Origin: Candidatus Faecalibacterium faecigallinarum
GTDB lineage: Bacteria > Bacillota > Clostridia > Oscillospirales > Ruminococcaceae
Assembly (NCBI GenBank): GCA_019119685.1
Contig: DWWN01000023.1
Coordinates: 1 to 62,699, forward strand
DNA: 62,699 nt
Direction of reading: 5' to 3'
The position numbers were made by a program, and so were the translations under genes. Below the pieces are notes generated by a model that worked only from the letters and a program-made list of their open reading frames with translations, ran no database searches and was not told the origin of the DNA. Below are positions 42,303 through 50,899 of this stretch, piece after piece. Positions within the stretch are counted from its first letter, which is position 1; the number at the start of each line of letters is the position of its first letter.

Positions 42303-43478
42303 ATGGCAAAACGTGTATTTTTGATCGTGCTGGACAGCTTTGGCATCGGGGCCGAGCCCGACGCGGCCGCCTTCGGGGATGAGGGCACCAACACCCTCGC
42401 CGCCATTGCGCAGCACCCCGCTTTCGACTGCCCCAACATGGGCCGGCTGGGCCTGTTCAACATCGACGGCGTCACCGCCGGCAGCCCCGCCGCAGCCCCC
42501 ATCGGGGCCTACGCCCGCCTGCAGGAGCAGAGCATGGGCAAGGACACCACCATCGGCCACTGGGAGATCGCCGGCGTGGTCAGCCCCCAGCCCCTGCCCA
42601 CCTTCCCGGAAGGGTTTCCCCCTGAGCTGATCGCCGCCTTCGAGGCCAAGACCGGCTACAAGGTGCTGTGCAACAAGCCCTACTCCGGCACCGAGGTGCT
42701 GAAGGACTACGGCGAACAGGCCATGGCCGAAAACGCCCTCATCGTTTACACCAGCGCCGACAGCGTTTTTCAGGTGGCAGCCAACGAGGCCCTGGTGCCG
42801 GTGCCCGAGCTGTACCGCATCTGCGAGATCGCCCGGGAGATGCTGACCGGCCCCTACGGGGTGGGCCGGGTCATCGCGCGGCCCTTCGTGGGGGACTGCG
42901 CCGCCAACTTCAAGCGGACCACCAACCGCCACGACCTCAGCCTGAAGCCCCCCCGCGCCACCATGCTGGACCTGCTCAAAGCCGCCGGCAAGGACGTCAT
43001 CGCGGTGGGCAAGATCTACGATATTTTTGACGGCCAGGGCGTCACCGAAAAGATCAAGACCACCGGCAACACCAACGGCATCGCCTTCACCCAGGCTTTG
43101 CAGACCCGCGATTTTGAGGGCCTGGCCTTCGTCAACCTGGTGGATTTCGATATGCTGTACGGCCACCGCCGCGACGTGGCCGGCTATGCCGCCGCCGCCA
43201 CCGAGTTCGACCGTTTCCTGACCGGTTTTATTCCCGGGATGCGGGACGACGACCTGCTCATGATCACCGCCGACCACGGCTGCGACCCCTCCTACCTCAA
43301 GACCACCGACCACACCCGCGAGTATGTGCCCTGGCTGGTCTACGGCAAACACGTCCGGCCCGGCTCGCTGGGCACCCGCCTGAGCTTTGCCACCATCGCC
43401 CAGACCATCTGCGCCTATCTCGGGGTGGACGCCTCGTCCCTCGACGGCCAGAGCGCGCTGGCCGACCTGCAGAGCTGA
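42303..43478 (+). CDS. deoB: Phosphopentomutase
   Basis: A 391-residue alkaline-phosphatase-fold enzyme that interconverts (deoxy)ribose-1- and -5-phosphate in nucleoside salvage. Metal and phosphothreonine sites are visible: VFLIVLDSFGIGAEPDA near the N-terminus, SMGKDTTIGHWEIAG (the phosphorylated Thr), FVNLVDFDMLYGHRRDVAGYA and LMITADHGCDP. Length is typical. It has a separate promoter. Nucleoside phosphorylase or deaminase genes, its usual neighbours, are not here. Confidence 0.96.
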   Translation: MAKRVFLIVLDSFGIGAEPDAAAFGDEGTNTLAAIAQHPAFDCPNMGRLGLFNIDGVTAGSPAAAPIGAYARLQEQSMGKDTTIGHWEIAGVVSPQPLPTFPEGFPPELIAAFEAKTGYKVLCNKPYSGTEVLKDYGEQAMAENALIVYTSADSVFQVAANEALVPVPELYRICEIAREMLTGPYGVGRVIARPFVGDCAANFKRTTNRHDLSLKPPRATMLDLLKAAGKDVIAVGKIYDIFDGQGVTEKIKTTGNTNGIAFTQALQTRDFEGLAFVNLVDFDMLYGHRRDVAGYAAAATEFDRFLTGFIPGMRDDDLLMITADHGCDPSYLKTTDHTREYVPWLVYGKHVRPGSLGTRLSFATIAQTICAYLGVDASSLDGQSALADLQS

Positions 43479-43507
43479 CGGCCTGCCCAGATTTTACAAA
43501 AAACCGC

Positions 43508-43536
43508 TTGCTCATTTGTATCTATCTCATTATAAT
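43508..43536 (+). promoter_or_regulatory. Promoter of pyk-luxS
   Basis: TTGCTC and TATAAT separated by 17 bases. The ~65-base leader ends with AGGAGGTAACGCAT before the pyk ATG. Confidence 0.72.
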
Positions 43537-43606
43537 AGGGATGTATGAGTTCCCAGATCCCATATCAGATACATACGGCATAAGGTAATGCCAGGAGGTA
43601 ACGCAT

Positions 43607-45367
43607 ATGCGCAAAACCAAGATCATCTGCACCCTGGGCCCCGCCACCGACAAGGAAGGCGTGCTGCGGGGGCTGGTCGAAAACGGGATGAACGTCGCCC
43701 GCTTCAACTTTTCCCACGGCTCCCACGAGGAGCACAAGGGCCGTCTCGATGCTTTGAAGGCCATCCGTGAGGAGCTGGACAAGCCCGTCGCCGCCCTGCT
43801 GGACACCAAGGGCCCCGAGATCCGCCTGAAGGATTTTAAGAACGGTTCCGAGACGCTGGAGGCCGGCCAGACCTTCACCCTCACCACCCGCGAGGTGGAG
43901 GGCACCAAGGACATCGTCTCCATCACCTATAAGGACCTGCCCCACGACGTCAAGACCGGCGGCAGCATCATGCTGGACGACGGCCTGATCAAGCTGTCCA
44001 TCAAGGAAGTCACCGACACCGACATCATCTGCACCGTCCTGAACACCGGCAAGATCAAGAACAAGAAGGGCGTCAACGTCCCCGGCGTCCACCTGTCCAT
44101 GCCCTACATGAGCCAGCGCGACCGGGACGACATCATCTTCGGCATCGAGCAGGGCTTCGATTTCATCGCAGCTTCCTTCGTGCGCACCGCACAGGATGTG
44201 TATGAGATCCGCAACCTGCTGAATATGTACGACTCCAAGATCCGCATCATCGCCAAGATCGAGAACCCCGAGGGCGTCGAGAACATCGACAGCATCCTGG
44301 CGGCGGCCGACGCGGTCATGGTCGCCCGCGGCGACCTGGGTGTCGAGATCGACTTCTCCGAGCTGCCCAGCATCCAGAAGTCCATCATCGACCGCTCCTA
44401 CTCCTTCGGCAAGCCCATCGTCACGGCTACCCAGATGCTGGACAGCATGATCAACAACCCCCGCCCCACCCGTGCCGAGATCTCGGACGTGGCCAACGCC
44501 ATTTACGACGGCACTTCCGCCATCATGCTGTCGGGCGAGACGGCTGCCGGCGCCTACCCCATCGAGGCCCTCAAGACCATGTCCCTGATCGCCGAGCGCA
44601 CCGAGGCCGACGCCCACTACCAGAGCCACCGCCTGAGCCGGATGAAGATCAACGGCACCACCTCGGTCAGCGACGCCACCGCCCACGCGGCCTGCCTGAC
44701 CGCCCAGGACGTCAACGCCTCGGCCATCGTCACCGTTTCCGAGTCGGGCAACACCGCCCGCCTGCTGAGCAAGTACCGCCCCGAGCAGCCCATCATCGCC
44801 TTTGTCATGCGGCCGCAGGTCCAGCGCCAGCTGGCCCTGTCCTGGGGCATCACCCCGCTGCTGATGCCGCTGGCCCACAGCACCGATGAGCTGATCGAGG
44901 TGTCCACCAGCCTGGCCGAGAAGTACGGCTACATCCACAACGGCGAGCTGGCCGTCGTCACCGCCGGCGTGCCGGTGGGCGTCAGCGGCACCACCAACAT
45001 GGTCAAGATCCACATGGTAGGCAACTGCCTGGCTTCCGGCGTGGGCGTCGGCCGCGAGGACACCGACAACACCAGCGCCACCGGCAAGGCCTGCGTCTGC
45101 CGCAGCATCGATGAGATCAAGGCCCACTTCAAGCCCGGCATGATCCTGGTCGTCTCCTCCACCAACAACGAGATGATGCCCTACATCCGCGACGCCGCCG
45201 CCCTGGTGGTCGAGGAGCCCGGCCTGAACAGCCACGCCGCCATCGTGGCCAAGGCCCTGCTCAAGCCCGCCATCGTGGGCGCACAGGGCGCCACCAGCCA
45301 CATCCGCGACGGGCTGGACATCGCTGTGGACTGCGCCCACGGCAGCGTCCAGGCCCTGCAGGCATAA
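43607..45367 (+). CDS. pyk: Pyruvate kinase with C-terminal PEP-utiliser domain
   Basis: A 586-residue glycolytic enzyme making ATP and pyruvate from PEP and ADP. The N-terminus MRKTKIICTLGPATDKEG, the catalytic MVARGDLGVEI and IVTATQMLDSM, and MLSGETAAGAYP are standard. After the usual ~475 residues there is an extra ~110-residue domain with EEPGLNSHAAIVAKALLKPAIV, homologous to the PEP-synthase/PPDK phosphohistidine domain, as in Bacillus-type Pyk. The His in LNSHAAIV is retained. Allosteric activation by sugar phosphates is usual. Confidence 0.97.
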   Translation: MRKTKIICTLGPATDKEGVLRGLVENGMNVARFNFSHGSHEEHKGRLDALKAIREELDKPVAALLDTKGPEIRLKDFKNGSETLEAGQTFTLTTREVEGTKDIVSITYKDLPHDVKTGGSIMLDDGLIKLSIKEVTDTDIICTVLNTGKIKNKKGVNVPGVHLSMPYMSQRDRDDIIFGIEQGFDFIAASFVRTAQDVYEIRNLLNMYDSKIRIIAKIENPEGVENIDSILAAADAVMVARGDLGVEIDFSELPSIQKSIIDRSYSFGKPIVTATQMLDSMINNPRPTRAEISDVANAIYDGTSAIMLSGETAAGAYPIEALKTMSLIAERTEADAHYQSHRLSRMKINGTTSVSDATAHAACLTAQDVNASAIVTVSESGNTARLLSKYRPEQPIIAFVMRPQVQRQLALSWGITPLLMPLAHSTDELIEVSTSLAEKYGYIHNGELAVVTAGVPVGVSGTTNMVKIHMVGNCLASGVGVGREDTDNTSATGKACVCRSIDEIKAHFKPGMILVVSSTNNEMMPYIRDAAALVVEEPGLNSHAAIVAKALLKPAIVGAQGATSHIRDGLDIAVDCAHGSVQALQA

Positions 45368-45379
45368 GGGGCCCCGACC

Positions 45380-45832
45380 ATGGAACGGATCGCCAGTTTT
45401 TGCGTGGACCACACCACCCTGCAGCGCGGGATGTACCTCAGCCGCCAGGACGGGGACGTCCTGACCTGGGACATCCGCATGAAGCGCCCCAACCAGGGGG
45501 ACTACCTGTCCACCGGGGCGGCCCACACGTTGGAGCACCTGTTTGCCACCTACGCCCGCAACAGCGCTTGGAGCAGCGGGGTGATCTACGTGGGCCCCAT
45601 GGGCTGCCGGACCGGCTTCTACCTGCTGACCCGGGGCCTGACCCCGGCCCAGGCGCTGGAACTTGCCACCGCCTCCTTCCGCTTTATGGCCGCCTATGAG
45701 GGCGGCATCCCCGGCGCGAGCGAGGCCGAGTGCGGCAACTACCGCGACATGGACCTGCCCGCCGCCCGGGCCGAGGCCGCCGCCATGCTGCCCGTGCTGG
45801 AGGCTTTGACCCCCGACAAGCTGCATTATTGA
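45380..45832 (+). CDS. luxS: S-ribosylhomocysteine lyase
   Basis: A 150-residue zinc enzyme cleaving S-ribosylhomocysteine to homocysteine and DPD, the precursor of autoinducer-2. The zinc ligands His49 and His53 (HTLEH, with general base Glu52) and Cys118 (SEAECGNYRDM) are present, as is catalytic Cys76 in GPMGCRTGFY. It starts 12 bases after pyk, has no promoter of its own and ends at a strong terminator, so it is co-transcribed with pyruvate kinase. No mtn/pfs gene is adjacent. Confidence 0.95.
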   Translation: MERIASFCVDHTTLQRGMYLSRQDGDVLTWDIRMKRPNQGDYLSTGAAHTLEHLFATYARNSAWSSGVIYVGPMGCRTGFYLLTRGLTPAQALELATASFRFMAAYEGGIPGASEAECGNYRDMDLPAARAEAAAMLPVLEALTPDKLHY

Positions 45833-45847
45833 TGCACAACGTATAAG

Positions 45848-45886
45848 AACACCCGCTGATCGTTAAGACCAGCGGGTGTTTTTTGT
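45848..45886 (+). terminator. Terminator after luxS
   Basis: The perfect 11-base arms AACACCCGCTG and CAGCGGGTGTT flank an 11-base loop and lead to TTTTTTG. It lies between convergent genes and probably serves the LacI-type gene too. Confidence 0.85.
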
Positions 45887-46899
45887 CATGTTCTTTTTTC
45901 GCCGCAGGGGTGTGCGGGGGCGGGGCCGGTGGACCCCCGCAGGATCAGCTGGCCGTGCAGCAGCAGGCTGCTGATGGGCACCCCGTTCAGCAGGCTGTCC
46001 AGGGCGTAATAGCCGCTCTTGCCCAGCTGCAGCCGGTCCTGCCGGATGGTGGTCAGGGGCGGGGCGGTGTGGGCGCAGAAGGGCAGGTCGTCAAAGCCGA
46101 CGATGCTCAGCTGTTCGGGCACCCGGATGCCCAGTTCCTGGCAGCGGATCAGGACGGTGTGGGCCAGCAGGTCGCTGCTGCACAGGATGGCCGTCACCCC
46201 CTGGGCCAGCAGCCGGGGCAGGTGGATGTCCAGCGTCTCGGAAAAGTAATAGGAATACCCTGCCAGCGAGCTGGAAGCCGGCAGACGGCGGCGGCGCACC
46301 TCGGTGAAAAAGCTCTTGTAGCGCACCTGGTAGATGTGGCTGCCCAGCGCCCCGCTCAGGTAGCCGATCTTCCGGTGGCCCATCCCGTACAAAGCGTCCA
46401 CCGCCTGGCCGATCACCTCGTTGTTGTCGATGCCCAGTGTCGAGACGGTGGGGTTGCCCCGGATCAGGTTGTCGTAGAGCACCGCCGGGGTGTGGCTGCG
46501 GGGGAATTCCTTCATCCAGGGGTCCAGCAGGGTCAGGCCCAGGAACAGCGCCCCCAGGTAGCCCTCCCGCAGCATGTAGGCGTCGTAGGAGATGGACTTT
46601 TGCAGCTCGGTCGACAGCTGCACCACCTTGACCCCGTAGCCGGAAGGCTCGGCCATCTGGCGGAAACCGGTGATGATGTCGGTGCCGAAATCCTCGGGCT
46701 TGGCGTAGTCCATGTTCTGGATAAAGACGCAGAGGGTGCGCACCGCCCCCCGCCGGGCCCGGGTATAGCCCAGGGCCACCGCCGTGTCCAGGATGGTCTT
46801 GCGCAGGGTGTCGCTGATGTCGGGCGCGCCGTTCAGCGCTTTGGACACTGTCCCCTTGGAGACGCCCACCTTTTTGGCAATATCGTCCATGGTTGGCAT
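45886..46899 (-). CDS. LacI-family regulator of the maltodextrin cluster (MalR-like)
   Basis: A 337-residue repressor. The helix-turn-helix is MPTMDDIAKKVGVSKGTVSK followed by a hinge helix near 50, then a periplasmic-binding-protein-like sensor domain with VSTLGIDNNEVIGQAVDALY and LSIVGFDDLPFCAHTAPPLTTI. It is divergent from malE and presumably represses the cluster until maltose or maltodextrin binds. The ATG at 46899 is chosen because GGGGGTGCAAGCT lies just upstream; a GTG three codons earlier falls in that ribosome site. Confidence 0.9.
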   Translation of the reverse strand: MPTMDDIAKKVGVSKGTVSKALNGAPDISDTLRKTILDTAVALGYTRARRGAVRTLCVFIQNMDYAKPEDFGTDIITGFRQMAEPSGYGVKVVQLSTELQKSISYDAYMLREGYLGALFLGLTLLDPWMKEFPRSHTPAVLYDNLIRGNPTVSTLGIDNNEVIGQAVDALYGMGHRKIGYLSGALGSHIYQVRYKSFFTEVRRRRLPASSSLAGYSYYFSETLDIHLPRLLAQGVTAILCSSDLLAHTVLIRCQELGIRVPEQLSIVGFDDLPFCAHTAPPLTTIRQDRLQLGKSGYYALDSLLNGVPISSLLLHGQLILRGSTGPAPAHPCGEKRT

Positions 46900-47219
46900 A
46901 GCTTGCACCCCCTTTCCTCTGCGGCGCTGCGGCCGCTTGCACTCATGTATATTTTATTATACCTGTCTTGGATGCAAAAGGCAAATATCGAAACTCGTTA
47001 AAAAAGTTTCGCGTCTCCGGTTTGCCGTCCATTCTCCCATCAAATCGCCTGAAAGTCATACGCATTTGTTGTATAGTATTCACAAATCGTTCTTTGTTTT
47101 GCAAAAAAACTCTTGATTCTTTGCGCTTTTGGGTTTATAGTAGGCTCAAAGCGAAACATTACGAAACTTTGTGATGTCCTTCGCGCCCTGTTTTGAGAAG
47201 CAAAAAGGAGGAATTGCAC
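46900..47219. promoter_or_regulatory. Divergent control region of lacI and malE
   Basis: There is no gene in these 320 bases. Toward lacI, TTGCCT-17-TATAAT lies at 46956-46984. Toward malE, TTGATT-17-TATAGT lies at 47113-47141. The motif CGAAAC/GTTTCG occurs four times: as an inverted pair CGAAACT...AGTTTCG at 46989-47011 just upstream of the lacI -35, and as a direct pair GCGAAACATTACGAAACTTT at 47151-47170 just downstream of the malE start point. These are good candidate operators for the LacI protein. Confidence 0.6.
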
Positions 47220-48482
47220 ATGCGCAAGAAATGGTCCGCACCCCGCCTTCTGTCCAGAAGGGACTTCCTGCGGCTGACGGCTGCGGCGGCCGGCACTGCC
47301 GCTGCGGGCGGTATGCTGAGCGGCTGTTCCGAGGGCGGCAGCGAGAACGTCCGCCTGATGGTCTGGAGCCCCTCGCAGGACCAGGCCAAGGACAGCGGCG
47401 AATGGCTGCAGACCTGCTGCAGCCGCTTTGCCGAGCAGCACCCCGAGTGGAACATCACCTTTGTCTACGGCGTTGCCGATGAGGCCGGTGCGGCCGGCAC
47501 CGTCAGCCAGGACGCCGAGGCCAGCGCCGACGTCTTTATGTTCGCCAACGACACCCTGACCACCCTGACCGACGCCGGGGCCCTGGCCAAGTTCGGCGGC
47601 ATCTACGCCGACGAGATCACCAGCACCAACAGCCAGGGCCTGGTGGACAGCCTGACCCTGGACGGCTACGTCTACGGTGTGCCCTTCACCACCAACACCT
47701 GGTTCATGTACTACGACAAGAGTGTCTTTACCGAGGAGGACGTCAAGAGCCTGGATGCCATGCTGGCCAAAGGGGTGGTCAGCTTCCCCTTCACCAACTC
47801 CTGGTACCTGCCGGCCTTCTACTTCGGCAACGGCTGCACCCTGTTCGGCGACGGCACCCAGGAGGAGCTGGGGGTCGATTTCGGCGGGGACAACGCCGTC
47901 GAGGTCACCAACTACCTGATCGACCTGTACAACAACCCCAACTTCATCGTGGACGCCGACGGCTCGGGCATGGCCGGCCTGCGCGACGGCAGCATCAAGG
48001 CGATGTTCACCGGCTCGTGGGACGCCGCCGCCATCAAGGAGATCCTGGGCGACAACATGGGCGTTTCGGCCCTGCCCACCTTCAACCTGAACGGGGTGGA
48101 AAAGCAGATGTACGCCTACGCCGGCAGCAAGGCCATCGGCGTCAACACCAACAGCAAGTACATGGTCCAGGCCATCCAGCTGGCCCTTTACCTCGGCGGC
48201 GCCGAAGCCCAGCAGCTGCACTACGACCTGCGCACCGTCATCCCCTGCAACACCGAACTGCTGGCCGACCCCGCCATCGCCAACGACGAACTGGTGGCGG
48301 CCCAGAACGACACCTTTGACCGCACCTCGATCCTCCAGCCCTTCGTCTCGGGGATGAGCAACTGCTGGACCCCGGTCGAGAACATGGGCAAGGGCATCCG
48401 CAGCGGCCAGATCACCCACGAAAACGCCGCCGAGCAGACCCGGGCCATGAACGAGGCCATGAACAGCAACGGTATTTCGTAA
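47220..48482 (+). CDS. malE: ABC transporter maltodextrin-binding lipoprotein (MalE-like)
   Basis: A 420-residue surface binding protein. The signal peptide has both a twin-arginine motif (SRRDFLRL) and a lipobox Cys36 (LSGCS). The mature part is a MalE-type solute-binding fold (VRLMVWSPSQDQA, DVFMFANDTL, MFTGSWDAAAIKEIL). The cluster of pullulanase, debranching enzyme and phosphorylase downstream supports maltodextrin as substrate. The start at 47220 follows AAAGGAGGAATTGCAC. Confidence 0.92.
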   Translation: MRKKWSAPRLLSRRDFLRLTAAAAGTAAAGGMLSGCSEGGSENVRLMVWSPSQDQAKDSGEWLQTCCSRFAEQHPEWNITFVYGVADEAGAAGTVSQDAEASADVFMFANDTLTTLTDAGALAKFGGIYADEITSTNSQGLVDSLTLDGYVYGVPFTTNTWFMYYDKSVFTEEDVKSLDAMLAKGVVSFPFTNSWYLPAFYFGNGCTLFGDGTQEELGVDFGGDNAVEVTNYLIDLYNNPNFIVDADGSGMAGLRDGSIKAMFTGSWDAAAIKEILGDNMGVSALPTFNLNGVEKQMYAYAGSKAIGVNTNSKYMVQAIQLALYLGGAEAQQLHYDLRTVIPCNTELLADPAIANDELVAAQNDTFDRTSILQPFVSGMSNCWTPVENMGKGIRSGQITHENAAEQTRAMNEAMNSNGIS

Positions 48483-48500
48483 GAAAGGGAGGATTTAAGG

Positions 48501-49892
48501 ATGAATGCTACAAGCGCTTTGAAAATGCGCAGCACCTTGCGGATCGACAATCCTGTCACCTGCATGGAGGCCCTGAAAAACGGCGATACCATGGTCAAGC
48601 TGTCGGCCGTCGTCATGGGCCTGGGCAACATGGCCCACAAACAGGTGGCCAAGGGCCTGCTGTTCCTGGCGGCTGAGGCGGCCTACATCGCATTTATGAT
48701 CACCATCGGCTTCCACAACCTGGCCATGCTGCCCAGCCTGGGCGACGTGGAGCGCCAGGAAGTCTGGAACGAAGAACTGCAGATCTTCGAATACACCCAG
48801 GGCGACCAGTCCATCCTGCTTTTGCTCTACGGCCTGGCCACCATCCTTTTGACCGGCATCATGTTCTGGATCTGGCGCGGCACCCTCAAGAGCGGCTACG
48901 CCGCCCAGCTGAACGAGGCCGCCGGCCGCCACATCAACACCCTGCCGGAGGACATCAAGGAGCTGTTTGACTCCAACCTCTACCGCCTCCTGATGACCCC
49001 GCCGATGTTCTTCATCTCCATCCTGACCATCCTGCCGCTGATCTTCATGATCTGCATGGCCTTCACCAACTACAGCAAGATCGACAACCACCTGGTCCTG
49101 TTCGACTGGGTGGGCCTGCAGAACTTCTTCACCCTGTTCGATTCCAACTCGGTGCTGGGCTCCACCTTCTGACGTGTGCTGGGCTGGACGCTGGTCTGGG
49201 CCTTCTTCGCCACCTTCACCAACTACTTTGCCGGCATGATCCTTGCCATCATCATCAACCGCAAGGACACCAAGGCCAAAGGCTTCTGGCGGTTCTGCTT
49301 CGTGCTGCCCTGCGCCGTGCCCATGTTCGTCTCCCTGCTGATCATGCGCACCATGCTGCAGCCTGAGGGCGCCGTCAACGTCCTGCTGCGGCAGCTGGGC
49401 GTCATCGCCGCCGGCGAGAGCCTGCCCTTCTTCACCGACCCCACCTGGGCCCGGGTCACCGTCATCCTCATCAACATCTGGGTGGGCGTGCCCTACACCC
49501 TGCTGCAGCTGACCGGCGTGCTGCAGAACATCCCCGCTGACCTGTACGAGGCGGCCACCGTGGACGGCGCCAACGCGGTGCAGACCTTCTTCCGCATCAC
49601 CCTGCCCTATATGTTCTACGTCACCACCCCGTACCTGATCTCGACCTTCACCGGCAACGTCAACAACTTCAACGTCATCTACCTGCTGAGTGGCGGCGAC
49701 CCCATCACCGACCTGGCTTCCACCGCCGGCAGCACCGACCTGCTGGTCACCTGGCTGTACAAGCTGACCATCGACCGCCAGTATTACAACGTGGGCGCGG
49801 TCGTCGGCATCCTGACATTCATCATCCTGGCCGTCGGCTCGCTGCTGACCTACCGCCGCAGCAAGTCCTACCGTGAAGAAGGAGGGTTCTGA
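48501..49892 (+). pseudogene. malF: MalF-like maltodextrin permease interrupted by an in-frame TGA
   Basis: One continuous reading frame of 463 codons encodes a MalF-type permease with an extended N-terminus (two early helices and a loop), the core helices and the EAA loop LYEAATVDGANAVQTFFRITLP. Codon 224 (49170-49172) is TGA in the context GSTF-stop-RVLGWTLVWAFF. Homologous MalF proteins have tryptophan here, so TGG to TGA is the simplest change. No frame shift is involved and the region after the stop has no ribosome site. TGA is a genuine stop in neighbouring genes. The permease is probably non-functional, or the base is a sequencing or assembly error. Confidence 0.85.
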
Positions 49893-49894
49893 GC

Positions 49895-50779
49895 ATGAGC
49901 AGCAACACCAAAGCGGCAAAACAGCTGAGCGCCAAGCGCATCCGCACCCGCAACAACGTCATCGTCTACATCATCCTGTCCATCCTGGCCTTTATCTGGC
50001 TGTTCCCGGTGGCCTGGATCATCATGACCAGCTTCCGCGGCGAGAAGGGCAGCTACATCTCCACCTTCTTCCCCAAGACTTACACCCTCGACAACTACAT
50101 CAAATTGTTCACCGACACCAGCCTGCTCAACTTCCCGCAGATGTTCCTGAACACCCTGTTCATCGCCATCTGCTCCTGCATCCTGTCCTCCTTCTTCCTG
50201 CTGTCGGCATCCTACTGCCTGTCCCGGCTCCGCTTCAAGATGCGCAAGCCCTACATGAACATGGCCATGATCCTGGGCCTGTTCCCCGGCTTCATGTCGA
50301 TGGTGGCCGTCTACTTCATCCTCAAGGCGGTCGGCCTGACCGAGGGCAACAGCGTCCGCTTCGCGCTCATCCTCTGCTACTCGGGCGGCGCGGCCCTGGG
50401 CTTCCAGATCACCAAGGGTTTCTTCGACACCATCCCCATGGCCCTGGACGAGGCCGCCCTGCTGGACGGCTGCACCCGGTGGCAGATCTTCACCAAGATC
50501 ACCCTGCCCCTGTCCAAGCCCATCGTCATCTACACCATCCTGACCAGCTTCATGGCGCCCTGGGTCGACTTCGTGTTCGCCAAGGTCATCTGCCGCGCCA
50601 ACTCCGACCAGTACACCGTGGCCATCGGCCTGTGGCGTATGCTGGAAAAGGAGTACATCGACAGCTGGTACACCAGCTTCGCAGCCGGCGCTGTGCTGAT
50701 CTCCATCCCCATCGCCATCCTCTTCCTCAAACTGCAGAAATACTACGTCAACGGCATGGCCGGCGCGGTCAAGGGCTGA
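49895..50779 (+). CDS. malG: ABC maltodextrin permease (MalG-like)
   Basis: A 294-residue permease with six helices and the EAA motif LDEAALLDGCTRWQIFTKITLP. The short soluble N-terminus is lysine-rich. It is the partner of the interrupted MalF. No ATPase gene is present in the cluster. The start at 49895 follows GGAGGGTTCTGAGC, which overlaps the malF stop, so translation is coupled to malF and may fall if ribosomes stop at the TGA. Confidence 0.94.
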   Translation: MSSNTKAAKQLSAKRIRTRNNVIVYIILSILAFIWLFPVAWIIMTSFRGEKGSYISTFFPKTYTLDNYIKLFTDTSLLNFPQMFLNTLFIAICSCILSSFFLLSASYCLSRLRFKMRKPYMNMAMILGLFPGFMSMVAVYFILKAVGLTEGNSVRFALILCYSGGAALGFQITKGFFDTIPMALDEAALLDGCTRWQIFTKITLPLSKPIVIYTILTSFMAPWVDFVFAKVICRANSDQYTVAIGLWRMLEKEYIDSWYTSFAAGAVLISIPIAILFLKLQKYYVNGMAGAVKG

Positions 50780-50823
50780 GCGGTATTCTCAGGATTTTAC
50801 TTCATTCATTCCCCCTATGCGAT

Positions 50824-50861
50824 GCAGCCGCCAGACCGTCACATCTGGCGGCTGCCTTTTT
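50824..50861 (+). terminator. Terminator between transporter and enzyme genes
   Basis: The perfect 12-base arms GCAGCCGCCAGA and TCTGGCGGCTGC around an 8-base loop, then TTTTT. It can separate permease and enzyme expression. Confidence 0.82.
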
Positions 50862-50899
50862 CTCCAACGCTTTATCAATCAATAAGGACGGTACGCTCC

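Noticed and set aside
48501-49892. TGA in malF as a selenocysteine codon, suggested by the yedF pair
   Set aside because: The aligned residue in MalF homologues is tryptophan, not cysteine, and no SECIS-like hairpin is evident directly after the TGA.
48501-49892. malF as two separate genes
   Set aside because: Both parts lie in one frame and only together cover a permease; the second part has no ribosome site and begins inside a membrane helix.
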